Below, piece by piece: positions 52,763-61,618 of a DNA stretch of 64,000 nt. The position numbers and the translations under genes are program-made. The stretch's first letter is position 1. The number at the start of each line of letters is the position of its first letter. The DNA comes from Cupriavidus basilensis (GTDB lineage: Bacteria; Pseudomonadota; Gammaproteobacteria; Burkholderiales; Burkholderiaceae), in the NCBI RefSeq assembly GCF_000832305.1, contig NZ_CP010537.1:2418001-2482000 (forward strand). Direction: 5' to 3'. The notes below the pieces were generated by a model. That model did no database searches, was not told the DNA's origin, and worked only from the letters and a program-made list of their open reading frames with translations.

Positions 52763-52832
52763 AAAGCCAGCGCAACGATGACACTGGCTTTTTTGCGAAG
52801 CGGGCAAACATCCCGTCCCGCTTCTTTTTTTT
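52763..52832 (+). terminator. Two tandem intrinsic terminators after the NCS2 gene
   Basis: Stem 1: AAAGCCAG (52763-52770) with CTGGCTTT (52784-52791), then more Ts. Stem 2: GAAGCGGG (52797-52804) with CCCGCTTC (52817-52824), then eight Ts. Stem 2 may also work for the convergent minus-strand operon in part. Confidence 0.8.
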
Positions 52833-52874
52833 AGCGGCCTTGCCCTTTCGCGAACGGCCGCAAATCGCACAGCC

Positions 52875-54083
52875 TCAGGCCGCCGCGCGCCGTTGCGGCA
52901 CGGATGCCTGCACCGTCGCTGCCAGCCCCTGCGCCAGGTCGGCGATCAGGTCCTCCGGTGCTTCCAGGCCGATATGCAGGCGGATCACCGGCTCGGCGCC
53001 GCGCCAGTACGAGTGTTCCGCCAGGCGCTCCGGCGCTGCCACCTGCACCAGGCTTTCATAGCCGCCCCACGAAGCCCCCAGCCCGAACAGGCTCAGCGAA
53101 TCCACCAGCTTGCGCGCCGCTGCCACGTCGGCGGTGGGCAGCGAAAACGAGACCAGCCCGTTGGCGCCTGAGAAATCCCGCAGCCACAGCGCGTGGCCGG
53201 GGTCCGAGGGCAAGGCAGGATAGAACACCCGCCCTACCGCCTCGTGCGCTTCCAGGAACTGTGCCACCGCCAAGGCATTGCGCTGGTGCTGGGCCAGCCG
53301 CACGGCCAGCGTGCGGATGCCGCGCAGCGCCAGGTAGGCATCGTCCGCGCTGATGGCCAGGCCGAAGCCATCGTGGGCGTCGGCAATGCGACGCGCCAAC
53401 GCCTCGTCCTTGACCACCACCGCGCCCTGCATCAGGTCGGAATGGCCGCTGATGTACTTGGTCGATGCCAGGATCGATATATCCACGCCAAGCGCCAGCG
53501 GCTGCAGCGCATGGCCGGAAGCCCACGTATTGTCGGTGGCCACCACCACGCCGTGGCGGTGCGCGATCTGCACAAGGCGCGGCAGGTCCAGCACCTCGTA
53601 CAGTAGAGAGCTGGGCGACTCCAGGTAGAGCAGACGCGTGTTCGGGCGGATCAGCGCGTCCAGATCGTCCTGGCTGGGAGAGAAGTAGCTGACCTCGATG
53701 CCCAGGCGGCGCAGCAGCGTTTGCTCCAGCCTGCGTACCGGCGCGTAGACGCTGTCCACCACCAGCGCATGGTCACCCGGCGACAGCAGCGCCAGGAAGG
53801 TCAGCGAGATCGCCGCCAGCCCCGAGGGCGCCAGGAAGGCGCGGTTGCCGCCTTCGAGTCCGGCAATCGCGTCTTCGAGCGCGCGGTGGGTATCCATGCC
53901 GTGCCGGCCATAGGAGCTGACACGCTCGCCGCGCGCATGGCGGGCCCGGATATCGTCATAGGCGTCCGAGTTCTCGAAGCGCACGGTGCTGGTGCGCACC
54001 ACCGGCACGTTGACCGGGCCGTGGCCTTGGACGAAGGGCGGCGTGCCGGCGTGGATCAGTTGGGTATCGCGATGATGGCTCAT
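52875..54083 (-). CDS. MetC-type PLP-dependent cystathionine beta-lyase / C-S lyase
   Basis: 402 aa from ATG 54083. Cys/Met-metabolism PLP enzyme: RDTQLIHAGTPPFVQGHGPV, SSYGRHGMDTHRALEDAIAG for phosphate binding, YLESPSSLLYEVLDLPRLV, and the PLP lysine in ASTKYISGHSDLM. The YGRxG form is typical of MetC-like beta-lyases rather than gamma-synthases. Such enzymes cleave cystathionine or cystine to a thiol or persulfide, pyruvate and ammonia. It lies 34 bp after an ABC amino-acid importer operon, so the imported substrate is probably a sulfur amino acid. Confidence 0.92.
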   Translation of the reverse strand: MSHHRDTQLIHAGTPPFVQGHGPVNVPVVRTSTVRFENSDAYDDIRARHARGERVSSYGRHGMDTHRALEDAIAGLEGGNRAFLAPSGLAAISLTFLALLSPGDHALVVDSVYAPVRRLEQTLLRRLGIEVSYFSPSQDDLDALIRPNTRLLYLESPSSLLYEVLDLPRLVQIAHRHGVVVATDNTWASGHALQPLALGVDISILASTKYISGHSDLMQGAVVVKDEALARRIADAHDGFGLAISADDAYLALRGIRTLAVRLAQHQRNALAVAQFLEAHEAVGRVFYPALPSDPGHALWLRDFSGANGLVSFSLPTADVAAARKLVDSLSLFGLGASWGGYESLVQVAAPERLAEHSYWRGAEPVIRLHIGLEAPEDLIADLAQGLAATVQASVPQRRAAA

Positions 54084-54117
54084 GGTTCCTGGATCGGGAT
54101 GGTGGCTTGCGCCGCGC

Positions 54118-54975
54118 TCAGACGGCGAAACGCAGCTTGTCGAAGGAGAAGACAAAGGGATCGGCCTGCGCGCGCGGGGCCGCGCCAAGCGAGCGGTTGA
54201 GAAAGGCACGCGTGCGCTCGCTGCGCGGCGCGCTGAAAATGCGGCTGGCCGGGCCATGCTCGACAATGCGCCCGCCTTCGGTGAAGTAGACCTCATCGCT
54301 GATGTCGTGGGCAAAGCGCATCTCGTGCGTCACCAGCAGGCAGGTCAGCCCCTCCTCGACCAGGTCGCCGATCACGGTCAGCACCTCGCCCACCGTCTCC
54401 GGGTCCAGCGCGGAGGTCACCTCGTCGAACAGGATCAGCTCGGGCTCCATGGCCAGCGCGCGGGCGATCGCGACGCGCTGCTGCTGGCCGCCGGACAGCT
54501 CGCCCGGATACGCGCCTGCCTTGTCGGCCAGGCGCACCTTGCGCAGCAACGCGATGGCGGTGGCCTCAGCCTGGGTGCGGCCACGCCCCAGCACGCGCAA
54601 CGGCGCGATGGTGAGGTTCTGCAGCACGGTCAGGTGCGGAAACAGGTTGTACTGCTGGAAGACGAAACCCACGCGCTTGCGCAGCGCAATGCGCTCGGCC
54701 TCGCTGCGCAGCTCGCGCACGGAAACGCCGCCGACCGTCACCGTGCCCTGCTGCGGCTCCAGCAGGCCGGTAAGGCAACGCAGGATGGTGGACTTGCCCG
54801 AGCCGGACGGGCCGATGATGGACACCGCCTGCCCGCGCCGCACTTCCAGGTCGATGCCCTTGAGCACCGGGTTGCCGCCAAAGGCAAGGTGCACGTCCTT
54901 GAGCGCAACCAGCGGCGCGGCAGCCTCGGTGGCCACGGACAATACGGGTCCGCCGTTATGTTCAGGCAACAGCAT
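54118..54975 (-). CDS. Polar amino acid ABC transporter, ATP-binding subunit
   Basis: 285 aa from ATG 54975. Walker A GPSGSGKST, Q loop FVFQQYNLFPHLT, signature LSGGQQQRVAIARAL, Walker B LILFDEVTSALD, and switch His in LLVTHEM. This is the GlnQ/HisP-type subunit. The start overlaps the permease gene by 14 nt, and the lyase gene follows. A 30-residue N-terminal extension precedes the ABC fold. Confidence 0.94.
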   Translation of the reverse strand: MLLPEHNGGPVLSVATEAAAPLVALKDVHLAFGGNPVLKGIDLEVRRGQAVSIIGPSGSGKSTILRCLTGLLEPQQGTVTVGGVSVRELRSEAERIALRKRVGFVFQQYNLFPHLTVLQNLTIAPLRVLGRGRTQAEATAIALLRKVRLADKAGAYPGELSGGQQQRVAIARALAMEPELILFDEVTSALDPETVGEVLTVIGDLVEEGLTCLLVTHEMRFAHDISDEVYFTEGGRIVEHGPASRIFSAPRSERTRAFLNRSLGAAPRAQADPFVFSFDKLRFAV

Positions 54976-55783
54976 ATTTTTGTTCCAGGAAACGGGTGAA
55001 ACGCGAAATCGGGTAGCACCAGGCAAAGAACATCGCCAGCACGGTGAAATAGATCAGCACGGTAAAGGCGGTCTGGTTGACGGTATTGCTGGCGATCTGC
55101 GCGGTATCGAGCAGATCGTGCACGCCCACCAGCGAGGCCAGCGCGGTGCCCATGGTGAGCGTGGCGTACAGGTTCATCCACGGCGGCAGCATGCGGCGCA
55201 CGCACTGCGCAACGATGATCAGCCGCAGGATCTGCCAGCGCGAGAACGCCATCGAGCTGGCCGCCTCCCACTGCGTGAGCGGGATCGACTGCACCGCGCC
55301 GCGCAGCACCTCGGCCACATTGGCGCTGGCCGGCAGCGCCAGCCCCACCACCACCTTGAGCCAGTCGGGGAACGGCACGATATGGCTGCCGATACTCACC
55401 TCGAACGGGAAGACGTAGGTGGAGAAGTAGATCAGCACCAGCCAGGGCGCATTACGGAACACCTGCACGTACAGATGTGCCGGGCGCGACAGCAGCGCCA
55501 CCGGCGACAGCCGCAACGCGCCGACCAGCAGCCCGCCGGCTGTGCCCAGCAAGATCGCCAGCAGGCTCACGCCGATATTGACCAGGAAACCGCGCACCAG
55601 CGCCGGCGACCATTGCCAGGCGCTGGCCAGCGCGCGGGCCAGGTCCGGATGGCGGGTCGCCGCGAGCGCCACCGCCACCAGCGGCAGCAGCCACAGCCAC
55701 CCCGCATAGCGACCGGCGCGACCGGCACGGCCGGCGCGCGACGTTGCGGGCGCGGCGGGAAAAGTGGAATCAGCGCTCGCCAT
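54962..55783 (-). CDS. Polar amino acid ABC transporter permease (second)
   Basis: 273 aa, about five membrane helices after a polar, Ala/Arg/Gly-rich N-terminus (SRAGRAGRAGRYAG). The His/Glu-type permease pattern is FLVNIGVSLLAILLGTAGGL, QVFRNAPWLVLIYF, and the EAA loop AEVLRGAVQSIPLTQWEAAS. Overlaps both neighbouring transporter genes by 14 nt each. Confidence 0.92.
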   Translation of the reverse strand: MASADSTFPAAPATSRAGRAGRAGRYAGWLWLLPLVAVALAATRHPDLARALASAWQWSPALVRGFLVNIGVSLLAILLGTAGGLLVGALRLSPVALLSRPAHLYVQVFRNAPWLVLIYFSTYVFPFEVSIGSHIVPFPDWLKVVVGLALPASANVAEVLRGAVQSIPLTQWEAASSMAFSRWQILRLIIVAQCVRRMLPPWMNLYATLTMGTALASLVGVHDLLDTAQIASNTVNQTAFTVLIYFTVLAMFFAWCYPISRFTRFLEQKYAVA

Positions 55784-56516
55784 AGCCGGGCATCCTTAGT
55801 CGAAGTTCCAGCCAGTTGCCCGCCTGGCTGACCACCCAGGTCAGCAGGCCGAAGAACAACAGCAACAGCACCATCAGTTCCAGCACGTTGTCGCGCTGGG
55901 TCCAGATCATGATGGAGGCGTAGGTGATATCGCCCACCGCAATCGCGGACGCCACCGCCGTGGCCTTGACCAGCTCCACGGAATTGTTGACCAGGGCAGG
56001 CAGCGCGAAGCGCACCGCCAGCGGCAACTGCACGCGCCAGAGCAGCGTGCGGCGATCAAAGCCCAGCGACGCCGCCGCCTCCAGCGTGACCTTGGGCACC
56101 GCCTCGATGCCAGCGCGCAAGGCTTCGGCATGAAACACGCCCTTGTGCAGCGACAGCACCACCACCACCCACAGGAACGGCGTGAGCGGATTGGTCCGCT
56201 GCGCGTCCTGCAAGGCATGGGTGATCAGCATGTTGAGGACCAGGAAGGCGCAGTAGAGCTGCACCAGGGTTGGCGTGTTGCGGGTGACTTCCACAAACGC
56301 GCGCGTGGCACCGGCCAGCAGCGCGTTGCGCGAGGTCAGCGCCGCCGCCATTCCCACGCCGGCGACCAGGCTGCCGGCAAGGGTGCAAAGCACCAGCTCG
56401 ATGGTTACCCAGGCGCCATGCACGAAGGAGGCGCGGTCATAGGCATCGGCGAGGAACGCGTAGTTCAGGCCGATGCGGTGCGCCGCATCGATCCACCAGG
56501 CAATCGCTGCTTCCAT
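55770..56516 (-). CDS. Polar amino acid ABC transporter permease (first)
   Basis: 248 aa with about five membrane helices. Signatures include WVTIELVLCTLAGSLVAGVG, FVEVTRNTPTLVQLYC, and the EAA loop AEALRAGIEAVPKVTLEAAA that contacts the ATPase. Its ATG overlaps the stop of the binding-protein gene (ATGA). Together the two permeases should form the heterodimeric channel. Confidence 0.92.
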   Translation of the reverse strand: MEAAIAWWIDAAHRIGLNYAFLADAYDRASFVHGAWVTIELVLCTLAGSLVAGVGMAAALTSRNALLAGATRAFVEVTRNTPTLVQLYCAFLVLNMLITHALQDAQRTNPLTPFLWVVVVLSLHKGVFHAEALRAGIEAVPKVTLEAAASLGFDRRTLLWRVQLPLAVRFALPALVNNSVELVKATAVASAIAVGDITYASIMIWTQRDNVLELMVLLLLFFGLLTWVVSQAGNWLELRLRMPGYGER

Positions 56517-57364
56517 CAGGAACGGCCGCCCTTGAACTTGTCATGCAGCTCGGTCAGCGCCGGCGACGGCGGCAGGATGCCGGCCTTCTTCTCGGTGGCA
56601 ACCAGCCAGCCGCTGCGATGCCAGTCCTGCACGATGCGGTCCACCGCAGAAATGGTGTCCTGCTCGCCCTTGCGGGTCCAGATCACGGTCGGCGCGGGAT
56701 TGAGTTCAGGCAGCACGATGCGGTAGTTCTGCCATTCCGGGTTGCCCCGCACCAGCGGCTGCAGCAGCGTGTTGTCGTGCACGGCGCCGGCGCAGTTGTC
56801 ACCGCGCAGCGCCAGCAGCGATTCCGCCGAGCCCTTGAAGCCCTTCGGGATGGCGCCGTATTCCACCTGCACCGGGCGCGTATAGCTGCTGCCCTGCGAG
56901 ATGCACACCGTCTTGCCCTTCAAGTCTTCCCAGCGGCGGATATCGCTTTGCCTGGGCACAATCACCGCGCCGCCCACGCGATAGTAAGGCGTAGGCACGT
57001 GGCCCAACTGCTCACCGCGCTCGGCGTTGTATTCCATCGCCGCGATCAGCACGTCGACCTTGCCCTGCTGCAGGAACTGCACGCGATTGGACGGCTGCAC
57101 CTGCACCGTTTCCAGCTCCACGTTGAGCTGCCTGGCCAGGTCCTGCGCGAGGTCCGCATTGAAGCCGACAGGCTTCTGCGTGGCGGGATCGATCGAGCCG
57201 AAGGCGCTGCCGGACAGCATGATGCCGATCACGATCTTGCCGCGCTGGCGGATCTTGTCGAGCGTGGCGTCGGCCTGCGCGGCGCCGGCAAGGAAAGTGC
57301 CGGCCAGCAAGGCGGCAGCAAAGACGAGAGGACGCGGGGAGCGCAGCGAAAGAGTGCGGGTCAT
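56516..57364 (-). CDS. Polar amino acid ABC transporter, substrate-binding protein
   Basis: 282 aa, first gene of the operon. Signal peptide ends AGAAQA, then DATLDKIRQRGKIVIGIMLS, the standard start of family 3 solute-binding proteins. KPVGFNADLAQDLARQLNVE and VDVLIAAMEYNAERGEQL contain the ligand-contact positions, including the acidic/amide pair that binds the amino group. Ligand identity cannot be read; the lyase at the operon end points to cystine, cystathionine or a related compound (inference). Confidence 0.92.
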   Translation of the reverse strand: MTRTLSLRSPRPLVFAAALLAGTFLAGAAQADATLDKIRQRGKIVIGIMLSGSAFGSIDPATQKPVGFNADLAQDLARQLNVELETVQVQPSNRVQFLQQGKVDVLIAAMEYNAERGEQLGHVPTPYYRVGGAVIVPRQSDIRRWEDLKGKTVCISQGSSYTRPVQVEYGAIPKGFKGSAESLLALRGDNCAGAVHDNTLLQPLVRGNPEWQNYRIVLPELNPAPTVIWTRKGEQDTISAVDRIVQDWHRSGWLVATEKKAGILPPSPALTELHDKFKGGRS

Positions 57365-57605
57365 GGTGTGTTCGAGTTTTTGTTGGCTACGTCGTGGTTG
57401 TCTAAGTCATGGTTGGTGCAATGCAGCCGGCAAACTGTACGCAAGCGCCGACGGGCGCGGAACGAATAAAAGAGCCAATCGTTATGCGCATTCCGTTGCC
57501 CGTGGCAGCACAGTGCGGCCGCATATCCATGCGCGGAAAGATTCGTTGGCCGCGGGGGCCACGCTTTCTAAGCTTTGCGCTCGATTCGCCTCAGGCAAAC
57601 CCATC

Positions 57606-58622
57606 ATGCAACGTCGCGCCCTGCTCCGCTCCCTTCTCTGCCTGCCCGTCGCCGCTGCCGCGGCTGCCATCGCTGGCGTACCCGCTGGCGTACCCTTTCA
57701 CGGCGACGCCACGCCGGCCCCGCAGGCCTTCCCCGCGCGTCCCGTGCGCATCGTGGTGCCGGTGGCGCCCGGCGGCAGCGCCGACAAGCTCGCGCGTACG
57801 CTGGCGCTCAAGCTCAGCGAGAAATGGGGCCAGCCCGTGGTGGTGGAGAACGTGGTGGGCGCCAGCGGCACCCTGGGTGCCGCGCAGGTGGCGCGGGCCA
57901 AGCCCGACGGCTACACCTTGCTGCTGGGTGGCGAAGGCGTGACGCTGAACGCCTCGCTGTTCAAGACACTGCCGTACGATGCGAGCCGCGCGTTTCGCGG
58001 TGTCAGCAAGGCCGTGGTGAATCCTCAGATCCTGGTCGCCAGGCCGGATCTTGGCGTGCGCAGCCTGCAGGACTACATCGCGCTGGCACGCAAGAGGCCT
58101 GGCGAAGTCACGCTTGGCCTGCCAGGCAATGGCGGCATTGCCCACGTGGCCCATGAAATGCTATCGCGCCAGACCGGCATCAAGGTCAACTACATTCCCT
58201 ACGCCGGGGGCGCGCCCGCCACGGTCGACCTGCTTGGCGGGCATATCGACGCAACGCTGATCACGCTCGCGGCGGTGACCGACTACGTGCGCTCCGGCCG
58301 GCTGACCGCGCTGGCGGTGACAACGCCTTATCGCTCGAAGGCGCTGCCACAGGTGCCGACCATGGCGCAGGCAGGTGCTGCGGGTTTCGCGGTGGAAAGC
58401 TGGCAGGGGCTGCTTGCGCCTGCGGCTACGCCGGCTGATGTGGTGGATCGCATTAGCCGCGATGTCGCTGCAGTGCTTGATGTGCCGGCTACGCGGGGGC
58501 AGTTGGAGGATGCGGGGTATGTTGTGGTGGGGTCTTCGGCACAGGAGCTGGATGCTGCTTTGGCTCGGGATTTGCCTAGGTATGCTTCGGTGATTTTGGC
58601 TTCGGGGATGTCGTTGAGGTGA
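57606..58622 (+). CDS. Bug family tripartite tricarboxylate transporter receptor
   Basis: 338 aa from ATG 57606. A signal with an RR pair (QRRALLRSLLCLPVAAAAAA), possibly Tat-dependent. The Bug pattern follows: FPARPVRIVVPVAPGGSADK, VVENVVGASGTLGAAQVARA, KPDGYTLLLGGEGVT, VNYIPYAGGAPATVDLLGGH. An orphan periplasmic receptor, divergent from the ABC operon. The last ~150 bp use G/T-ending codons, unlike the rest of the gene. Confidence 0.92.
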   Translation: MQRRALLRSLLCLPVAAAAAAIAGVPAGVPFHGDATPAPQAFPARPVRIVVPVAPGGSADKLARTLALKLSEKWGQPVVVENVVGASGTLGAAQVARAKPDGYTLLLGGEGVTLNASLFKTLPYDASRAFRGVSKAVVNPQILVARPDLGVRSLQDYIALARKRPGEVTLGLPGNGGIAHVAHEMLSRQTGIKVNYIPYAGGAPATVDLLGGHIDATLITLAAVTDYVRSGRLTALAVTTPYRSKALPQVPTMAQAGAAGFAVESWQGLLAPAATPADVVDRISRDVAAVLDVPATRGQLEDAGYVVVGSSAQELDAALARDLPRYASVILASGMSLR

Positions 58623-58717
58623 TGGTTTTTGGGTGGGGTTTTGCTGCGGCTGCGCTGCGGCTGCTTAACGTCAAAGTCAAAAGCAACTGCCGTTTCACCA
58701 CCCCTGCGGGGCGGCGA

Positions 58718-58747
58718 CCTACTTTCTTGTCTTGCCAAGAAAGTAGG
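58718..58747. repeat. Hairpin repeat, 12-bp perfect arms
   Basis: CCTACTTTCTTG (58718-58729) and CAAGAAAGTAGG (58736-58747) around a 6-nt loop. This kind of CTACTTTCTT / AAGAAAGTAG stem is a familiar dispersed intergenic repeat in beta- and gamma-proteobacteria. Confidence 0.7.
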
Positions 58748-58764
58748 CAAAGAAGGCGCGCCGG

Positions 58765-58892
58765 ATGGGGCGACACCCCCTCGTCGGCAGGCAAAAAGAG
58801 CGGCCGGGACCCAAACTCGCATCGCCTTACGGCGATACTCAGACATGGGTCCCTCTTTTCCGCTCTTTTTGCCTGCCGACGAGGCGCCCCAT
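58765..58892. repeat. Large nested palindrome (128 bp)
   Basis: Outer arms ATGGGGCG/CGCCCCAT (58765-58772, 58885-58892); then perfect 24-bp arms (58780-58803 and 58860-58883); then GGGACCCA/TGGGTCCC; and a central ATCGCC-TTAC-GGCGAT hairpin. Together they could fold into one long stem. Most likely a REP/BIME-type or non-autonomous mobile element. Confidence 0.75.
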
Positions 58893-59001
58893 ACGGCCTG
58901 GTACACCTACACGGCTCGCTTCGCATCGCGTTGGGGTGTGGCCCGCCCTTCGGGCGCCTCACACGGCTACCACAGTTGGTTGATCTTGCCGCTGGTTGGC
59001 T

Positions 59002-59027
59002 CCCCTCTCCCGCTTGCGGGAGAGGGG
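59002..59027. repeat. GC-rich hairpin repeat near the rhodanese gene end
   Basis: CCCCTCTCCCGC (59002-59013) and GCGGGAGAGGGG (59016-59027) form a tight perfect stem, followed by a purine-rich run. It has no T-run, and is probably another dispersed repeat. Confidence 0.65.
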
Positions 59028-59070
59028 ACGGGGGAGAGGGCGGGGGCTGGCCGATGCGATGCCTTTGCGC

Positions 59071-61332
59071 TTACTGCTGCCTGTAGTCCACCAGCCGCAC
59101 CGGCAAATCACCGTCGCGCTCGAGTTGGTCGACCAGGCCGATTTCCCAGTTCAGGTAGGCGTGCATCTCGGACTTCCGGCGGTCTTCATCCTCGTAGGCG
59201 TAGGCGCTGTACCACGCGTCTTCGTCGCCGGTCAGGATGCGCGCTGCGGCGGGCGTGCCGGCCTCGCCGGTTTCCGTTGGCAGGCCAAGCGCTTGCCAGC
59301 GTGCGTTGCCGCCGAGCAGTGCGCGTACGTCGCGCTGGCTGGTGCGGCGCAGCTCGGCCGCTACCGCTTGCGCCAGCACGCCGTCGGATGACGTCACCAC
59401 GATGATGTCGTCGGCACTGGCGTGCTCCAGCACCAGCGCGACCTTTTCTGGCGTGGCGAACCATGCGCCGGGCAGGTGGCCGCGTCGGAATGCCAGGCTG
59501 CTATCCACGTCCACCACCGTTGCCCCGCCCTGCGCTTGCAGCGCGAACAGCGATGCGGCTTCGATCCACGGCGCTTCGGCCTCGGAGGCGCGCAGCACGC
59601 GCACGGGCTCTGGGCCGGATTCGCGCGGTGCCAGCGGTGCCGGGCGGAACAGGTAGACCTCGTGGCCGCTGAACTGGGCCAGCCAGGCCGCCGTGATCTG
59701 TGCGCGCACGCCATCCCAGTCAGCCAGCACGATGCGGGCGCGACGGGTGCCGGCGTAGGCGTCGGTGGCCTGCACCAGCTGGCCACCGGGGGCGCTACGC
59801 CAGCCCGGCAGGTGGCCTGCGGCGTATTCCTCGGGCGAGCGGACGTCGAAGCGGTACAGCGTGCGGTCATCCGCCTGCTGCGCGAAAGCGGCTAGCTGCG
59901 CCGCATCGATATGTTGCACGCCAGCGCGCTGCGCCACGCGGGCAGCCCGTTCACGCGCCGCGGCCTGGGCGGCTTCGTCGGGCTGTGGCGCGCAGCGGGT
60001 CTGGCCGTGGTCGAGCTGGTAGCCGGCCAGCAGCCATGCCATGGTGCCGTCCTTGAGCGACACCACGCGATTGGGAATGCCGGCGTTGATCAGCGTCTGC
60101 GCGCCCACGATGCTGCGCGTGCGGCCGGCGCAATTGACCACCACCAGCGTCTCGGGATCGGGTGCGATCTCGCCGATGCGGTAGACCAGCTCAGCCCCCG
60201 GGCAGTCCACCGCGCCGGGGATGCTCATGTTCTGGAATTCCGTGAAGGGGCGGCTGTCCACCACCACCACGTTGTCGCCACGCGTCTGGTGCAGCTTGAG
60301 CGCCTCGGCGGTGATCCACGGCGTGTGCAGCTCGTGCTCGATCACCTCGCCGAAGGCTTTGCTGGGCACGTTGGTGCCGCTGAATACCTCATAACCCGCC
60401 GCCTGCCAGGCGCGCGTGCCGCCTTCCAGCACGGAGACGTTCGTGTAGCCGAAACGCAGCAGCTTGGCCGCGGCCGCATGGGCGATGTCTTCCGCCAGGT
60501 CCGTTACCACGATGCGCGTGGCCCGGCGCGGTACCAGGCGGTCGATGGTGGTCTCGAGCCGGCCCAGCGGCGCGGGCACCGCGAACAACAGGTGTTCACG
60601 CGCGAATGCGCCCTCTTCCCGCGCGTCCAGCACCGCGAGCTCCTCCCCCTGGGCAATGGCGCGCTTAAGCGCGGCCGGGCTCACCAGCGGATGGCGGATC
60701 AGCGCAGGCGCGGCAAAGGTGCGGTAGCTGTATTGCGTGCCCCCCTCGGGCGCGGGGTCGAACTTCACGCGGCCGGCGAGGCGGGTCAGCGTGAGGCCGT
60801 AGAAGTGCAGGTGCAGCCCGGGCGTGTCGCCGATCAGCTCGATGGTATGCACATCGGTGGGCGACAGCGTAATGGCATTGCCCGCCCGCACATCGAGCTG
60901 GCGCAGCGGCTCCAGCGTGTCCTGGCCGGGCTTGCTGCCCTGGCTGCGGTGAAAGATGACATTGCGCTCCACGCCGCGCACTCCGGCGATCACTGCCCAG
61001 GTGGTGTGGTCGTGCGGCGGCTGCGCCTTGCCGGGCAGGCCGGCGGATGCGAACAGCGCGAAGCCGCCGTCCGGATCTTCGGCCAGCCGGTAGATGGCGG
61101 CTGGCCGGGCCGCGTCCACGGGGAAGTGTTCAGGCGGGAACAGGTGCGCCTGGCCGGCCAGCGCCACCAGCTCGTCGGCCAGCGCGGCCAGCGGCGCCCT
61201 GTCGGCGGTGTAGGTGGCCGCGATCTCGCGGGCGTGGGCGATAAAGGCCGCGACGGCGGCGGCGCGGGCATCGCTTACGTCGCCGGCGGCCGCGTCATCG
61301 GCAAGGGTCTGGGTCAGGTCGGTAATGGTCAT
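59071..61332 (-). CDS. Fused thiol dioxygenase (CDO-like cupin) and multi-rhodanese protein
   Basis: 753 aa. Residues ~1-195 are a cysteine-dioxygenase-type cupin: iron ligands in PPHDHTTWAVIAGV (two His) and PTDVHTIEL (third His). About four rhodanese units follow (~215-750). The second has the clearest active site, VVVNCAGRTRSIVGAQTLIN with the sulfur-carrying Cys; others (YRFDVRSPEEYAAGHLPGW, VVDVDSSLAFRRGHLPGAW) appear Cys-less. Cytoplasmic, no signal. Expected role: oxidise a thiol to a sulfinate and handle sulfane sulfur. It is divergent from a split version of the same system 286 bp away. Confidence 0.88.
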   Translation of the reverse strand: MTITDLTQTLADDAAAGDVSDARAAAVAAFIAHAREIAATYTADRAPLAALADELVALAGQAHLFPPEHFPVDAARPAAIYRLAEDPDGGFALFASAGLPGKAQPPHDHTTWAVIAGVRGVERNVIFHRSQGSKPGQDTLEPLRQLDVRAGNAITLSPTDVHTIELIGDTPGLHLHFYGLTLTRLAGRVKFDPAPEGGTQYSYRTFAAPALIRHPLVSPAALKRAIAQGEELAVLDAREEGAFAREHLLFAVPAPLGRLETTIDRLVPRRATRIVVTDLAEDIAHAAAAKLLRFGYTNVSVLEGGTRAWQAAGYEVFSGTNVPSKAFGEVIEHELHTPWITAEALKLHQTRGDNVVVVDSRPFTEFQNMSIPGAVDCPGAELVYRIGEIAPDPETLVVVNCAGRTRSIVGAQTLINAGIPNRVVSLKDGTMAWLLAGYQLDHGQTRCAPQPDEAAQAAARERAARVAQRAGVQHIDAAQLAAFAQQADDRTLYRFDVRSPEEYAAGHLPGWRSAPGGQLVQATDAYAGTRRARIVLADWDGVRAQITAAWLAQFSGHEVYLFRPAPLAPRESGPEPVRVLRASEAEAPWIEAASLFALQAQGGATVVDVDSSLAFRRGHLPGAWFATPEKVALVLEHASADDIIVVTSSDGVLAQAVAAELRRTSQRDVRALLGGNARWQALGLPTETGEAGTPAAARILTGDEDAWYSAYAYEDEDRRKSEMHAYLNWEIGLVDQLERDGDLPVRLVDYRQQ

Positions 61333-61618
61333 GGCGGGGAAATCTCGATAATGGGGGGAGAGTGCGAGTCTTGCGCGGACAATGGCTGAATGGCTGGCCT
61401 GCGCACAGGCACTAGAGCCTAAGAGAAGTTGCGCCGCCGGCTAACGAATCAGATCGCAGATCGTTATGCCCTGGCCGCCGCGCACGGGCGCGCTTCGCCC
61501 GCCGGCACGGCTTCGCATATGCATCGTCGATATTGTTCGTTCTTGCGCAGCCGCACATTCCTTAGAGTGGAGCCCTGCCGCCATCCGCCGCGGCTTCGCA
61601 CCGACCAAGGATTCCCCC

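Noticed and set aside
52797..52832. Possible sRNA gene at the tandem hairpins
   Set aside because: Two stems each with a T-run directly after the NCS2 stop are fully explained as terminators.
58629..59405. Long plus-strand frame over the repeat block
   Set aside because: Runs through nested palindromes and then antisense to the rhodanese gene; composition artefact.
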